This document shows positions 1 through 8,899 of a stretch of 64,000 nucleotides of DNA, piece by piece; position 1 is the first letter of the stretch; every line of letters begins with the position of its first letter. The notes under the pieces were generated by a model. It was not told where the DNA came from. It made no database searches and saw only the letters and a program-made list of their open reading frames with translations. The position numbers and the translations under genes are program-made. Source of the stretch: Phaeoceros laevis (Eukaryota > Anthocerotophyta > Anthocerotopsida > Notothyladales); contig JBNGIQ010009093.1 in NCBI GenBank assembly GCA_049999765.1, positions 40,057 through 104,056 of the forward strand, written 5' to 3'.

Positions 1-51
1 AAGGCTGCTACAATCTAAAATGCTCTTTAAAGGCTACTTAGCCTTGTCTAC

Positions 52-887
52 TTGGAACCTTGGACACCGCAGCCAGATCTGGAGAGAACAAAGTTTTCGA
101 AGAAGTTTGTATGGGTACAACTCCCAGGGCTGCAGGAGATCTGTATTGACTTCGCTGAGGAAATGATTGCAACTATTGGGGAGGTTTATATCAAACCTAG
201 AAGAGAAGAGTTTTGGATCACAAACACTCAAAACCGAGGTTTGGGGTCAAAGTAAAAAACATCAATATGCTCCCAGAGGGGGTCATTGTGTAATTCAAGG
301 AAGGCTCAAAGAAAGAGGAAATTTACCAGCCCCTAGACTACCCAGATTTGCCAATCAGATGTCGCATGCGTGGAAGTAAGGAGCATCTTCAGAAAAGTTG
401 CCCGGCACAGAAACCATGGAAAATGAAGTTGTTAGGGCAGGGAGGCATCAAACCAGACGAACTAATCATGCAAGGATTCGGATGGAACAGAACGACATAC
501 ATGTGCAACGTACCTTGTCGAAAGCACTAAATGAAACGAACTGTAGAATTGGAAGAGCTATGTTCAAAAAGTGGGCCCAAGTGGAAAATGGCAGTTATCA
601 AGGCTGGAATCATTTTATGGAGAAAGCAAAAGGGTGTGGAGGAAATTTGGATCCCAACGAGTACGCAAAGGCTAGTTTTCCTTCTGTGGACAGTATTGGG
701 AAATGATTACCTAAATGCAAATCTGGAACAAGCGTGGGAAAGAGCAGAGAACAAGATGTGGAACATGATCAGCAATAACTTCCCTAAACTGAAAAGTGAA
801 GACATGGAACAAATTATGCTTCGACTGATGCATAAAAAGCGGTTTCACACCGTATCCAACAGGACACGCAATATGTATATTTTATAA
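52..887 (+). pseudogene. degenerate retrotransposon gag-like fragment (DUF4283/zinc-knuckle type)
   Basis: Short overlapping open stretches in different frames resemble the gag-like first protein of plant non-LTR retrotransposons. The piece near 90-200 reads FVWVQLPGLQ, similar to the DUF4283 region. Near 350-420 CRMRGSKEHLQKSCP looks like a CCHC zinc knuckle that has lost its first cysteine. Frames change several times, so nothing intact can be made. No reverse transcriptase is visible. The assignment rests on short resemblance only; it could be another retroelement class. Confidence 0.4.
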
Positions 888-900
888 GCGTCATAAAACT

Positions 901-1400
901 GAACTGCTACAAAACTGAATTATTACGAGATTGAATTGCTACAAATTCGGAAGACTTGCCCACAAAAGTCAATCCATAATCGAAAGCGGACAACTCTATC
1001 TATCACTAGAGTTACCTTTCTAAACAAGTCATGAGCCAACCCTAGTAGTATTGCCTTAACTACTCGAAAAAGAAAAAGACTTACCATAAAGGTCATTTCC
1101 TAGTCGAAGGTCGATAACAGTTACTCTATGTATCCCTCTATTTTCCTCATGAGAGTAGCGTCTTCGCAATTGGTGGCACCTACGTGCTAAGCGAGAAAGT
1201 TGTACAACAGGGTAAGGAGGACAGGGTCACCGCGAAGCGAGGCTCTACTTAAAGACAAAGTGCAGCTAAACAAAGAAATAGCATGCCAAAGCCAAAGATC
1301 TAGAATGCTATCTGAGCTTCGAAACCAGAATGCTATCTGAGCTCGAAACCAATCTTCTCTCCCGACAGAGAGAGCTAGAGTGGAGGCTTGACAAAGAAAG
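901..1400. other. intergenic, no gene seen
   Basis: No supported coding region. It contains a short direct repeat near 1301-1350 (agaatgctatctgagct, twice, about 24 bases apart). Confidence 0.5.
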
Positions 1401-1910
1401 CTCTAGCTAGCTAGGCCCAGAGAGGCGGTGAGGACCACAAACCTGAAAAACGCTGGTCGGAGGGACCAGCCTTGTCCTCCAACCTACAATAGCAACAGAA
1501 GGGAAGTCAGGAGAATAAAATTGAAACCAAAAGGGAGCAGACAAGGACCGGCTGCAAACCTGGGCGGTCACCTTCCTCACAACAAGAACAGAAAGAGACA
1601 AGGCTGCCTCAAAGCGATTGTTGGGGTAGACTTACACAGGCGGTGAGGACCACAGACCCGTCAACGCAGACACCGGAAGCAAAGAAAACCTGGAAAGAGG
1701 CAAAGCAAGCAGGAAGGAGAAAGAGGCAAAGCAAGGAGGAAGGAGAGGCTTACAGTCCAGGCGGCTGAGAGAAGTGTAGGGCAAGTCCGATAAGGAAGCG
1801 GAACACGCCATCCCTGCGCGGGAAATGTCAGCTGCTGCTGATGCTCCGGCTACGTACAATGTCATCGACCCGGCATATGGAAGCCCAAGGCCCTGACATT
1901 TTCCTTTCAA
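1401..1910. repeat. GA-rich stretch with a spaced direct repeat
   Basis: The motif aggcggtgaggaccaca occurs near 1423 and again near 1637, about 215 bases apart, each followed by a purine-rich run. Open frames exist on both strands but none resembles a known protein. I see nothing else here. Confidence 0.35.
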
Positions 1911-2371
1911 AGGATATATGTCCTGGGGTCCTTCAATAGTTTATACTCGAGCATGTTTCTTGGGTTTTGAATGTAATACTTATCGTAGATTACTTCCATG
2001 CATGCTATATACTTGGAGGGCTCACTCATCTTTAACGCCGTGAAAGGGCTTTTAGTGCATTTCAACAGTCACATTTTCTTTGTCGGCCAAATCTGCAAGA
2101 ACCATGTAGTTATTCCGTAAGGAAATCCGGCCATACTCACATTAAGCATCCAATATTATGGCTTTTCCAACAATTTTTCACTAGACCTAGGATCTAAGCC
2201 TCTAGAGCTCTTTTAGCATCCTCGTCATTTTTGTAAATAGGATGTCCAGGTCTACTTAATAATGATTTTTTGTGATGGGTATTATTTAATGATGTTTTTT
2301 TCTTTTACATTGCCAGCAACCACATTGACAAATGGGTTGAAGTCGTACGCTTTGGTAAGTCTCACTTACAA

Positions 2372-2390
2372 CTGTCTCTTATACACATCT
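2372..2390. other. Tn5 mosaic-end (Nextera adapter) 19-mer
   Basis: Bases 2372-2390 read ctgtctcttatacacatct, the complete 19-base hyperactive-Tn5 mosaic end used in Nextera libraries. A chance exact match in 64 kb is extremely unlikely. The simplest reading is residual adapter left in the assembly, so the join between left and right flanks at this point is suspect. Confidence 0.85.
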
Positions 2391-2679
2391 TTCCAATGCT
2401 CCTTGCATGAGGATTTTTTTTTTTTTTTAGTCTACTTGAAAATACTTCTACACTATAACATAGGCAAGATCAGGTCTAGTGAGTAAACACTAGACCCTAG
2501 ATCGTTGCCAATAGCCCTTAAGATATAGTGATAAAGTAAAGTGTGAGTATTAAATAGATTGGAATTGGAAGCACACGCAAGCATATCAGAATTGATTCAT
2601 TCATTCAAGCATCATAATAAGGCACAAACAACATGTATGTGTAGGTTTCGCGAAATCGTTTGGTTGAGATTGATATACA

Positions 2680-2837
2680 CTTAATTGTATCTAGGTCAGG
2701 CTATCTAACCTAAAGCAAAGTGCTAAGTGGTACCATGCTAGACGGTTATGCTAGGCCACTTGATTGTATCTAGGTCAAGCTATCTAACCTAAAGCAAAGA
2801 GCTAAGGGGTATAATGTTATACGTTTATGCTAGGCCA
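2680..2837. repeat. 79-bp tandem duplication
   Basis: Two adjacent 79-base copies, 2680-2758 and 2759-2837. Both start with ctt(a/g)attgtatctaggtca and end with tatgctaggcca; a minority of positions differ, so it is an old duplication. It sits about 80 bases left of the copia 5' LTR. Confidence 0.85.
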
Positions 2838-2916
2838 ATGTAAACTAGCTAGTGTAGTGGCCGATTAGAGATGGAGGCCATGCAAGGCATGCAACATCGC
2901 AAGTTGCAACCACCTA

Positions 2917-3097
2917 TGATGGATATTAGATAGTTAGGGCAAGTTAGGTTAATTAGGTAACGGTGGTTAGAAACCCTAATCGCTAGTTCCTGCCTACAAG
3001 ACATACAACCTGTGAATGAATGAATGAATTTATTAACAACCTGGGCACCTGTAAGCACCAGCATATCAATTGCTACGCGTTTCTACACCTATCTACA
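2917..3097 (+). mobile_element. Ty1/copia 5' LTR
   Basis: Starts with TG at 2917 (tgatggatattagatagtta), a sequence that recurs at 5148, and probably ends with CA at 3097. A tRNA primer-binding site follows 12 bases later. The repeat of the start sequence downstream and the primer site identify it as the left LTR. The right border is the less certain one. Confidence 0.7.
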
Positions 3098-3109
3098 TGA
3101 TCCCTATTA

Positions 3110-3121
3110 TGGTATCAGAGC
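3110..3121 (+). promoter_or_regulatory. copia primer-binding site (initiator tRNA-Met)
   Basis: tggtatcagagc is the canonical 12-base complement of the plant initiator tRNA-Met 3' end, which primes minus-strand synthesis in Ty1/copia elements. It lies just inside the 5' LTR, as expected. Confidence 0.9.
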
Positions 3122-3221
3122 TGAAGTCGATCCACCACGAGTGCTAATCTAGCGCACTGCGTGCTTGCATTTGGCCATGGTTGCTTCGGCTTTCTGGACT
3201 ATCCATGGCGTTCTGAGTACT

Positions 3222-3449
3222 CCTCGGGCGCGAGCACACACATTTGTGTGTCACGTGAAACGGTTACAACAATCAAAATGGGTTTAATCCTAGTTAGATT
3301 TAACTAACCTAATGACTGACCTACTTAACTTATTGTTTGTTTCAATCCCACTCGGGAGTTAGGTTAGTTAAATCTAACTAGGATTAAACCCGTTTTGATT
3401 GTTGTAACCGTTTCACGTGACACACAAATGTGTGTGCTCACGCCCGAGG
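3222..3449. repeat. 91-bp-arm inverted repeat (fold-back) in copia gag
   Basis: Bases 3222-3312 are the reverse complement of 3359-3449 with only two mismatches, separated by a 46-base spacer (3313-3358). The right arm runs into the Arg-Gly-rich gag coding sequence, so the left arm is an antisense duplicate of that segment. The near-identity implies a recent event or an assembly artefact. Confidence 0.9.
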
Positions 3450-4158
3450 AAGAGGTCGTGGCCAAGGCATGCCATTTCGACCACAGTCGTTTAATGGAAG
3501 TAAACCAAAGCCGCCATGTGGCTACTGCGGAATCCCTAATCATATATGGGAGGTCTACAAGAAGAGACTCACCAACGAGTCAGGAGGTGCACATTCATGG
3601 AGTAACCTGACTATCACCATGAAGAAGTACTCCAAAGCATTTATAGCCTCTGCACAAGATGAGGACATAGCTGATTCTCATGAGGGTTTTACCTCTACCC
3701 TAGTAGTGACCTGCTATGCATCCAAGGCTGAGCATGCTTGGTACATAGACTCCAAAACTTCTCAGCACATGACCCCGCATCATAGACCTGCAGCCGACAC
3801 AAGGAGAGCGGTTTGTATGCTTGGGTGACAACTCTACACACAAAATTGAAGGTGAAGGGACCATACAACCTGACCTTGAACCTGACTAGCACCTGACAAT
3901 CCCAGATGTGCTGTATGTACCAGGTCTCGCAAAGAACTTGGTGTCTGTACGGAAGATTGATGAGTCAGGATGCTACATATGCTTTGGCGATGGCAAGTGT
4001 GTGGTAGAAACACCTGAAGGCAAGCTCATGGCCACAGGAGGACTTCGTTCTGATGACTTGAACCATTTGGATGTCAAGCGGGAACAAACCAATGCAGCTA
4101 CACATTTGGCGCATATGGCGAAGCCCTCTCTCACGTATCTGTGGCACTTGAGACTTGG
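3430..4158 (+). pseudogene. copia gag/protease/pre-integrase remnant
   Basis: Reading frames from 3430 and 3908 give copia polyprotein pieces in the usual order: an Arg/Gly-rich stretch (RGRGRGQG), a zinc knuckle CGYCGIPNH with its last cysteine missing, the protease-region motif WYIDSKTSQHMT in which the expected DSGAS is changed, VLYVPGLAKNLVSV, and the pre-integrase motif LWHLRLG at about 4140-4158. A frameshift near 3825 and the altered protease motif make it inactive. Integrase and reverse transcriptase do not follow; the reading breaks at 4159 into an antisense LTR fragment. Confidence 0.8.
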
Positions 4159-4341
4159 GCTCTGATACCATGTAGATTACTCTCGAAGACGAGAGCACGA
4201 ACACGAGAGAGGTTTTGCAAGAAATAGGAATCGTTTTTATGAAGTGGTTGGCTGTGTCTTTACTAGCAAATTCATTTGACTAACAAGCTAACAAAGCACA
4301 ACTAAACCTAATGCAGACTGCTAGAAATATAAACTTTAACA
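4159..4341 (-). mobile_element. antisense copia LTR plus primer-binding site
   Basis: gctctgatacca at 4159-4170 is the exact reverse complement of the copia primer-binding site. Directly right of it, 4171-4341 begins tg and ends ca (171 bases), so read on the minus strand it is an LTR ending in CTACA followed immediately by TGGTATCAGAGC. Its sequence differs from the outer LTRs, so it comes from a second copia family. It lies exactly where integrase and reverse transcriptase should be. Confidence 0.7.
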
Positions 4342-4357
4342 TAGACTAGCAGTCTGA

Positions 4358-4984
4358 GTGCATCCTTTGACTGGTAGTCCATATCAAGGCCCGGCACATA
4401 CAATACATATGGAATTTCCAGAAGTTAATCAGGCTGCGCACAGACTGCTAGTCTATACAGATGCGGACTGGACAAGAGACCCAGATAGCCGCAAGTCCAT
4501 TTCAAGCTATGTGACTATGCTAGCCGGCGGTGCAATTTCTTGGAGCAGTCGCAGACATCCCACTATTGCGTTATCTTCCACGGAGGTCGAATATAAGAGT
4601 TTCACATGTACAGAAGCATGTAAGGAAGTAATGTGGTCGGTGGGAGCTCTGTGTGGGCTTGACATACCTCAAGTGCTGCTGATTGAGCTCTATTGTGACA
4701 ATCAGAGTGCTTTAGCAATGTTAATGAATCCAAGGTTCCACGCAAGAACAAAGCATATTGAGATTCAGCATCACTACATTAGAGAGATGGCAACACAAGG
4801 TATAGTCAGAATTTCTTATTGTTCTACTGAGCATATGACTGCCGATATCTTAACCAAGGCACTCGGGAAGCTGAAGCACTATGAGCACGCCGCAAACATA
4901 GGGCTCCGCGCGGCAGGCGAGCCCCTACGATGGAGCGCACCACCAAATCGGCAATTGGTGAAAAGACTGTTCGAAGGAAGTTAG
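4358..4984 (+). pseudogene. copia RNase H domain remnant
   Basis: An open frame of about 200 codons carries the complete Ty1/copia RNase H signature: VYTDADWTRDPDSRKS, GGAISWSSRRHPTIALSS followed by TEVEY, LYCDNQSALAM, HARTKHIEIQHHYIRE and MTADILTKAL. The frame is uninterrupted, so this end of pol is fairly young, but it lacks reverse transcriptase upstream and cannot work alone. It is followed by about 160 bases of non-coding DNA, then a purine-rich stretch and the 3' LTR remnant at 5148. Confidence 0.9.
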
Positions 4985-5147
4985 TGCTTGACGAGGTTTC
5001 TTCACCTCCCGGCAAAGTTTCTTTTGCTAGATTATTAGTCGAAACGTTTCCATCGCGAAAAATCGTAACAAATATATTAAACAGTTAGCCATATGACTAT
5101 AAACTAAAGAACTAAACTAACCACTGACCATTCAACCTGAGTGGGAG

Positions 5148-5219
5148 TGATGGATATTAGATAGTTAGGGCAGGTTTATGTTAGTTAGGTAGTGGTGGTT
5201 AGAAACCCTAACCGCTAGG
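5148..5219 (+). mobile_element. truncated copia 3' LTR
   Basis: tgatggatattagatagttagggca matches the first bases of the 5' LTR at 2917, and similarity runs about 72 bases to gaaaccctaaccgctag. It is preceded by a purine-rich tract (gagtgggag) acting as polypurine tract. Beyond 5219 the LTR is replaced by a short tandem repeat, so the right end is lost. Confidence 0.75.
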
Positions 5220-5229
5220 TTAGGGTTTG

Positions 5230-5285
5230 TTATTTGTTATTTGTTATTTGTTATTTGTTATTTGTTATTTGTTATTTGTTATTTG
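5230..5285. repeat. (TTATTTG)8 microsatellite
   Basis: Eight perfect 7-base units ttatttg at the broken end of the 3' LTR. Confidence 0.95.
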
Positions 5286-5360
5286 TTCCATTGAATTTTT
5301 GTGACATCATATTATTTCATTAGAGAATTCCATCAAATGAAAGAAATTAAATAGAGCTTG

Positions 5361-5548
5361 CATAACTTAAGGTAATAGTACAAATTATAGCACGACAAAA
5401 TATTTGCATAACTTAAGATAATAGTAAAAATTATAGCAGCACAAAATATTTTTATTCAAAAAATATATATAAAGTTGCTTACAAATGTTTACACATCAAA
5501 TTAGTGCCAGCCAGCCAGCCTGCACGTTAGTGCGGGCCTCTACACTAG
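5361..5548 (+). mobile_element. AT-rich repeat with Helitron-like 3' terminus
   Basis: A 46-base unit, gcataacttaag followed by an A/T-rich tail, is duplicated at 5361-5406 and 5407-5452; a related stretch occurs at the right window edge near 63866. The right end has a short hairpin (cctgcac gtta gtgcggg, about 5519-5536), a spacer, then CTAG followed by T at 5545-5549, the pattern of a Helitron 3' end (hairpin, CTRR, insertion before T). No 5' TC end or RepHel gene is seen, so this would be a non-autonomous copy. Confidence 0.4.
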
Positions 5549-5549
5549 T

Positions 5550-6677
5550 AGGTTAATAGTTTAAAAAGCTTATTATAATCCTAAAAATAACAGCTAGAAA
5601 AGGTCTAAGTGGTAAGAGACTTTCCTAACAAGCCTCCGTAACTTATAGTAGTCTATCATCTATAAACCATTTGATCTCATAAAAGAAGAATAAGGTGGCT
5701 TGTTGACCTTCCTCCCTTTTCAAAGTTTTGATTGACTATCGCGTGATACCTCAGCCTTTTTATTCTTTTCTTTATCCGTCTCAAAAAATAAAGAGCTAAA
5801 ACAATAAAAGAAACCAAATTAGTACAACAACACAGGTAACCAAATTAGAACAACAACCAAAACCAGACGATCCTAGGCCTATGAGAAGCAAAACGAGCTT
5901 CCCCACATTGTCATAAACCCCCAAAACCCTAAAACATAATTAAATATGTTAAATCAAAATTTTACGATAGAACTTGAAGGAAAAAAATTTTGATTTTTTT
6001 TCACAACTAAAATTCTATAGGTGCATAACTCTCTAAAAGCATACTTCACCGTGTTCACACCTGACCCGATGGTATGCTCTTAGAGAGGGTCTACCGTATA
6101 TCTCTTACGTGCTGTATGCGTGACATGCTGCCCCTCTGCAGCTTGCCTTCCTTGCTAGGGGAATCTAAGGGGATGGGTGTCGGGTAACGAAGGGCATCTT
6201 ATTAGCGGGCAGCAGGCGATACTCGGGACATTGTCATGCATTGTGGTCTGAACTCATCCACGTGGCGCTCTGAAATTGAGTTGATGTCGGCAACGCCAAA
6301 TGCTGGAAAATCTAATCAAGAGCATATTAAAGGTGATCAATAGGTATTATTAGTAGGAACACCCTAATTCGTACGCAGTGTTCGTATCATTGCGAGGTAC
6401 TGTTTGTAGAAAATCCATCACAGCAACAAGACACGCTCCACAGATGCCCCCTCACGAAGCCCAAGAACGCGATTCTCTGAGCGGAACAGCCCGGGCCCCG
6501 GGAGGAATCCGCTAATAAATAAGAAAGTTGAACATTCCGTGGCATCCTCTAAAGACGACTTGCTGGTGACGGCAGCTATCCCTTGACAGACTACACGCGT
6601 TCTTTACATTTCCATTGTCAAGATGAGTACATTTCATTAACATATAATCTGTAACCTTCCATATAGTTTACATAAAA
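5550..6677. other. intergenic, AT-rich, no gene seen
   Basis: No convincing coding frame, RNA gene or repeat array. Base composition changes from AT-rich to mixed at about 6.0 kb. Confidence 0.5.
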
Positions 6678-6758
6678 GCAGCTTTGGCCGAGTGGTTAAG
6701 GCGTGTGCCTGCTAAGTACATGGGTTCGCCCGCGAGAGTTCGAATCTCTCAGGCTGCG
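6678..6758 (+). tRNA. tRNA-Ser (anticodon GCU)
   Basis: A full class II cloverleaf. The acceptor arm pairs gcagctt (6678-6684) with aggctgc (6751-6757), with one G-U pair, and G at 6758 is the discriminator. The anticodon stem tgtgc/gtaca encloses loop ctgctaa, giving anticodon GCU at 6711-6713 (AGC/AGU serine codons). A long variable arm (gggttcgcccgc) is typical of tRNA-Ser. Internal A box (tggccgagtgg) and B box (gttcgaatc) are intact, and there is no intron. Confidence 0.97.
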
Positions 6759-6780
6759 AAATTTCGAACGCTGCTGTGGC

Positions 6781-6787
6781 TTTTTTT
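6781..6787 (+). terminator. RNA polymerase III terminator (T7)
   Basis: Seven consecutive T residues 22 bases after the tRNA end, the usual Pol III stop. Confidence 0.8.
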
Positions 6788-8899
6788 CTCCCTCCCCTCC
6801 ACAACTCTGTCGGAAACTTTGCTCGCGCACTCTTGTCGTGTGCACTGGACAGGCTGGCCCGCTGCTGGCCCTACGGACACTCCGTTTCTCCGCACTCCAT
6901 ATATAGCCCCTCCCTCCTGAAGTCTGTCGGAAAGCTCCTCGGGACTAGAGTCCCTCCTATTCCAGCGCATTCCCTTGTCCCACTCACCATCCCAAAAGCT
7001 GCACCCCGGAGTTTTTCTCCAGTTTAGCTGCTGCAGCCGCTGCTGCTGCTGCCTGGCTTGCGCGAAGGCACGTCACATCATCCACACCTTCGAAAGAAAT
7101 GAGCAAAACCAAATCTGGTGTCTGTTGCTCCTGGGCTGTGCTGGACGGATAATGGAGTCGGTGAACAATATCTGTGCAGCCCCAGGTAGGCGACTCTAAG
7201 CGATTCATTTGCTTGCCGGTAACAAGTAGACTAGAGAGTGAGCAAGTAAGTGCCGTTCCGTCGTCCACCACAGAGAAAGAACCCTTCCAACTTGTTCCAC
7301 CTGGGCCTGGGGCCTCCAAATCCAAGTCTTTTCAGCCCGTGGCGGGGCCGGGCCGGGCCGGTGCCTGGCCACAATGGTCTGTACTAACCTGCAGTTACCT
7401 GCTGCTGCTGTGCTGCTGTGCTGCTGTCTCCTACTGCTGGCGCAATAAAAGCTGTCAATGTCTCGGTACACGAGAAGCCCAGTAGTTGCAGGTCCCAGGA
7501 CATTAAATGGACAACCCTAGCTAGTGTCTCTCAGCACAGAGTGCCAGTGCAACTGGCGTGTCCTGTCCCAGGCCAGAGCTCCGTGGATCCGCTCTTTCCT
7601 TCAACTCCCTCAAAAGCCACTCGTGAAGTCTCCAGTTTTTTGTCATCACGACAGCTCGTGCTAGGCGTGCTTCGTCAACGGACAAAACACACAAAATGCC
7701 TTCCTCTTTGCTTTTCAAGGAAAAGATGTCACAGAAGTGTTCCCTTCCAAGATTTTCAAGATAAGCTCTCCCTACACGCACACATCGTGAACCTCACTGG
7801 CTCAAACTCACTTAAGATGAGGCTCTACAATAACGGGCCGCGTGTTCGCAATGCTCGGGTATCCGCCCGCGAGCCTCGACAAGGCTTGAGAAGGCGCAGT
7901 GAGAGAGAACGCGTTCAACAGAGAGAATTCCCCGGAGCCTAAAACCTCCATTTGGCTCCCCTTCAAAACTTGAGAATCTCGTACTTACAGGGGGCTCGTA
8001 GGAGAGCCAATGCGAAAACTCCTTTAGCCATAACACTTCGCGGTTGTAGCCCCAACAGGTAGACCAAGGTCCCTGAACGGGGGCTCCCGGTTGTCGCTTA
8101 CAATCCCTAGACGGGGGCTCCCGGTTGTCGCTTACAATCTCTGGTTGGCTAAACACCATAATCTTCCTACTACTACTACCATACATAAAGGCCTGTGCGA
8201 ACACTGCGAAGCGGCTCTGTATGCTGTGATTACGAGTGGCTTGTGTTTCCCTTTGATCGCTGTGAATTTCGAGAAGCTCCAAATACAAAAGGAAACAGAG
8301 ACTTTTCAAAGAGTCCTCTCTGCCCATGTGAATGCCGAAGTCAACCTGTTTGTTGTTCTAGCTGATGTTTGCCCCATTCTTTACATGGCTCTGCAAACTC
8401 GATGTCAGCCTCTGTTCGGGCTCTTCCTGGACCGCGATTTGTCATCTCTTAGGAACTTTGAAACCACTTCAAAACCCTTCAAAAGCGTTTTCTTGGTGTC
8501 TTAAGATTACATGCTCGTAAATGAGTTCTCAGCGAGAGCATGCCCTTTTGCATACAAGATTTCAAGGCAGTGGAGGTAGATAGAGTACAATTCAGACTAA
8601 TCCGAGCGCTCTCCTGTGGAAAGAACGAACATTCTGACATCATCGATGCTTCACAGGTAGGGACGGCCATGAAAGTCCTCAATGGGGAGCTGGAGGCAGT
8701 AAACAGCTTATGTCCGAGTCACATCAATGCCATTAAAGAGCAAACAAGTGCGACCTTTTATTTCCCGCTAACGCAAGGGATGCACGGCTCACACCTTCGT
8801 CTCACCTTTGGTTCCCAGATGCATCCCCAGGTCTCCTTGCAAAGCGAGCTTTACTCGGAACAGAACATCCTGCGGTCTGTATTTCCGTTTGTGTTCCTC
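6788..8899. other. intergenic / FIE 3' flank with CTG-rich tracts
   Basis: No supported gene. CTG/CAG-rich runs lie at about 7027-7055 and 7398-7440 and create long but low-complexity open frames on both strands. The part left of 8900 would include the FIE 3' untranslated region. Confidence 0.5.
8071..8138. repeat. 34-bp tandem duplication
   Basis: Two adjacent copies, 8071-8104 and 8105-8138, sharing cgggggctcccggttgtcgc followed by ttacaat; only two or three positions differ. Confidence 0.9.

Noticed and set aside
5215-5290. Possible interstitial telomeric repeat (tttaggg)
   Set aside because: Only one ttagggttt is present; the array is ttatttg, not the plant telomere unit.
7027-7440. CTG/CAG tracts as a trinucleotide-repeat gene
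   Set aside because: Short and interrupted, open on both strands, with no conserved protein.
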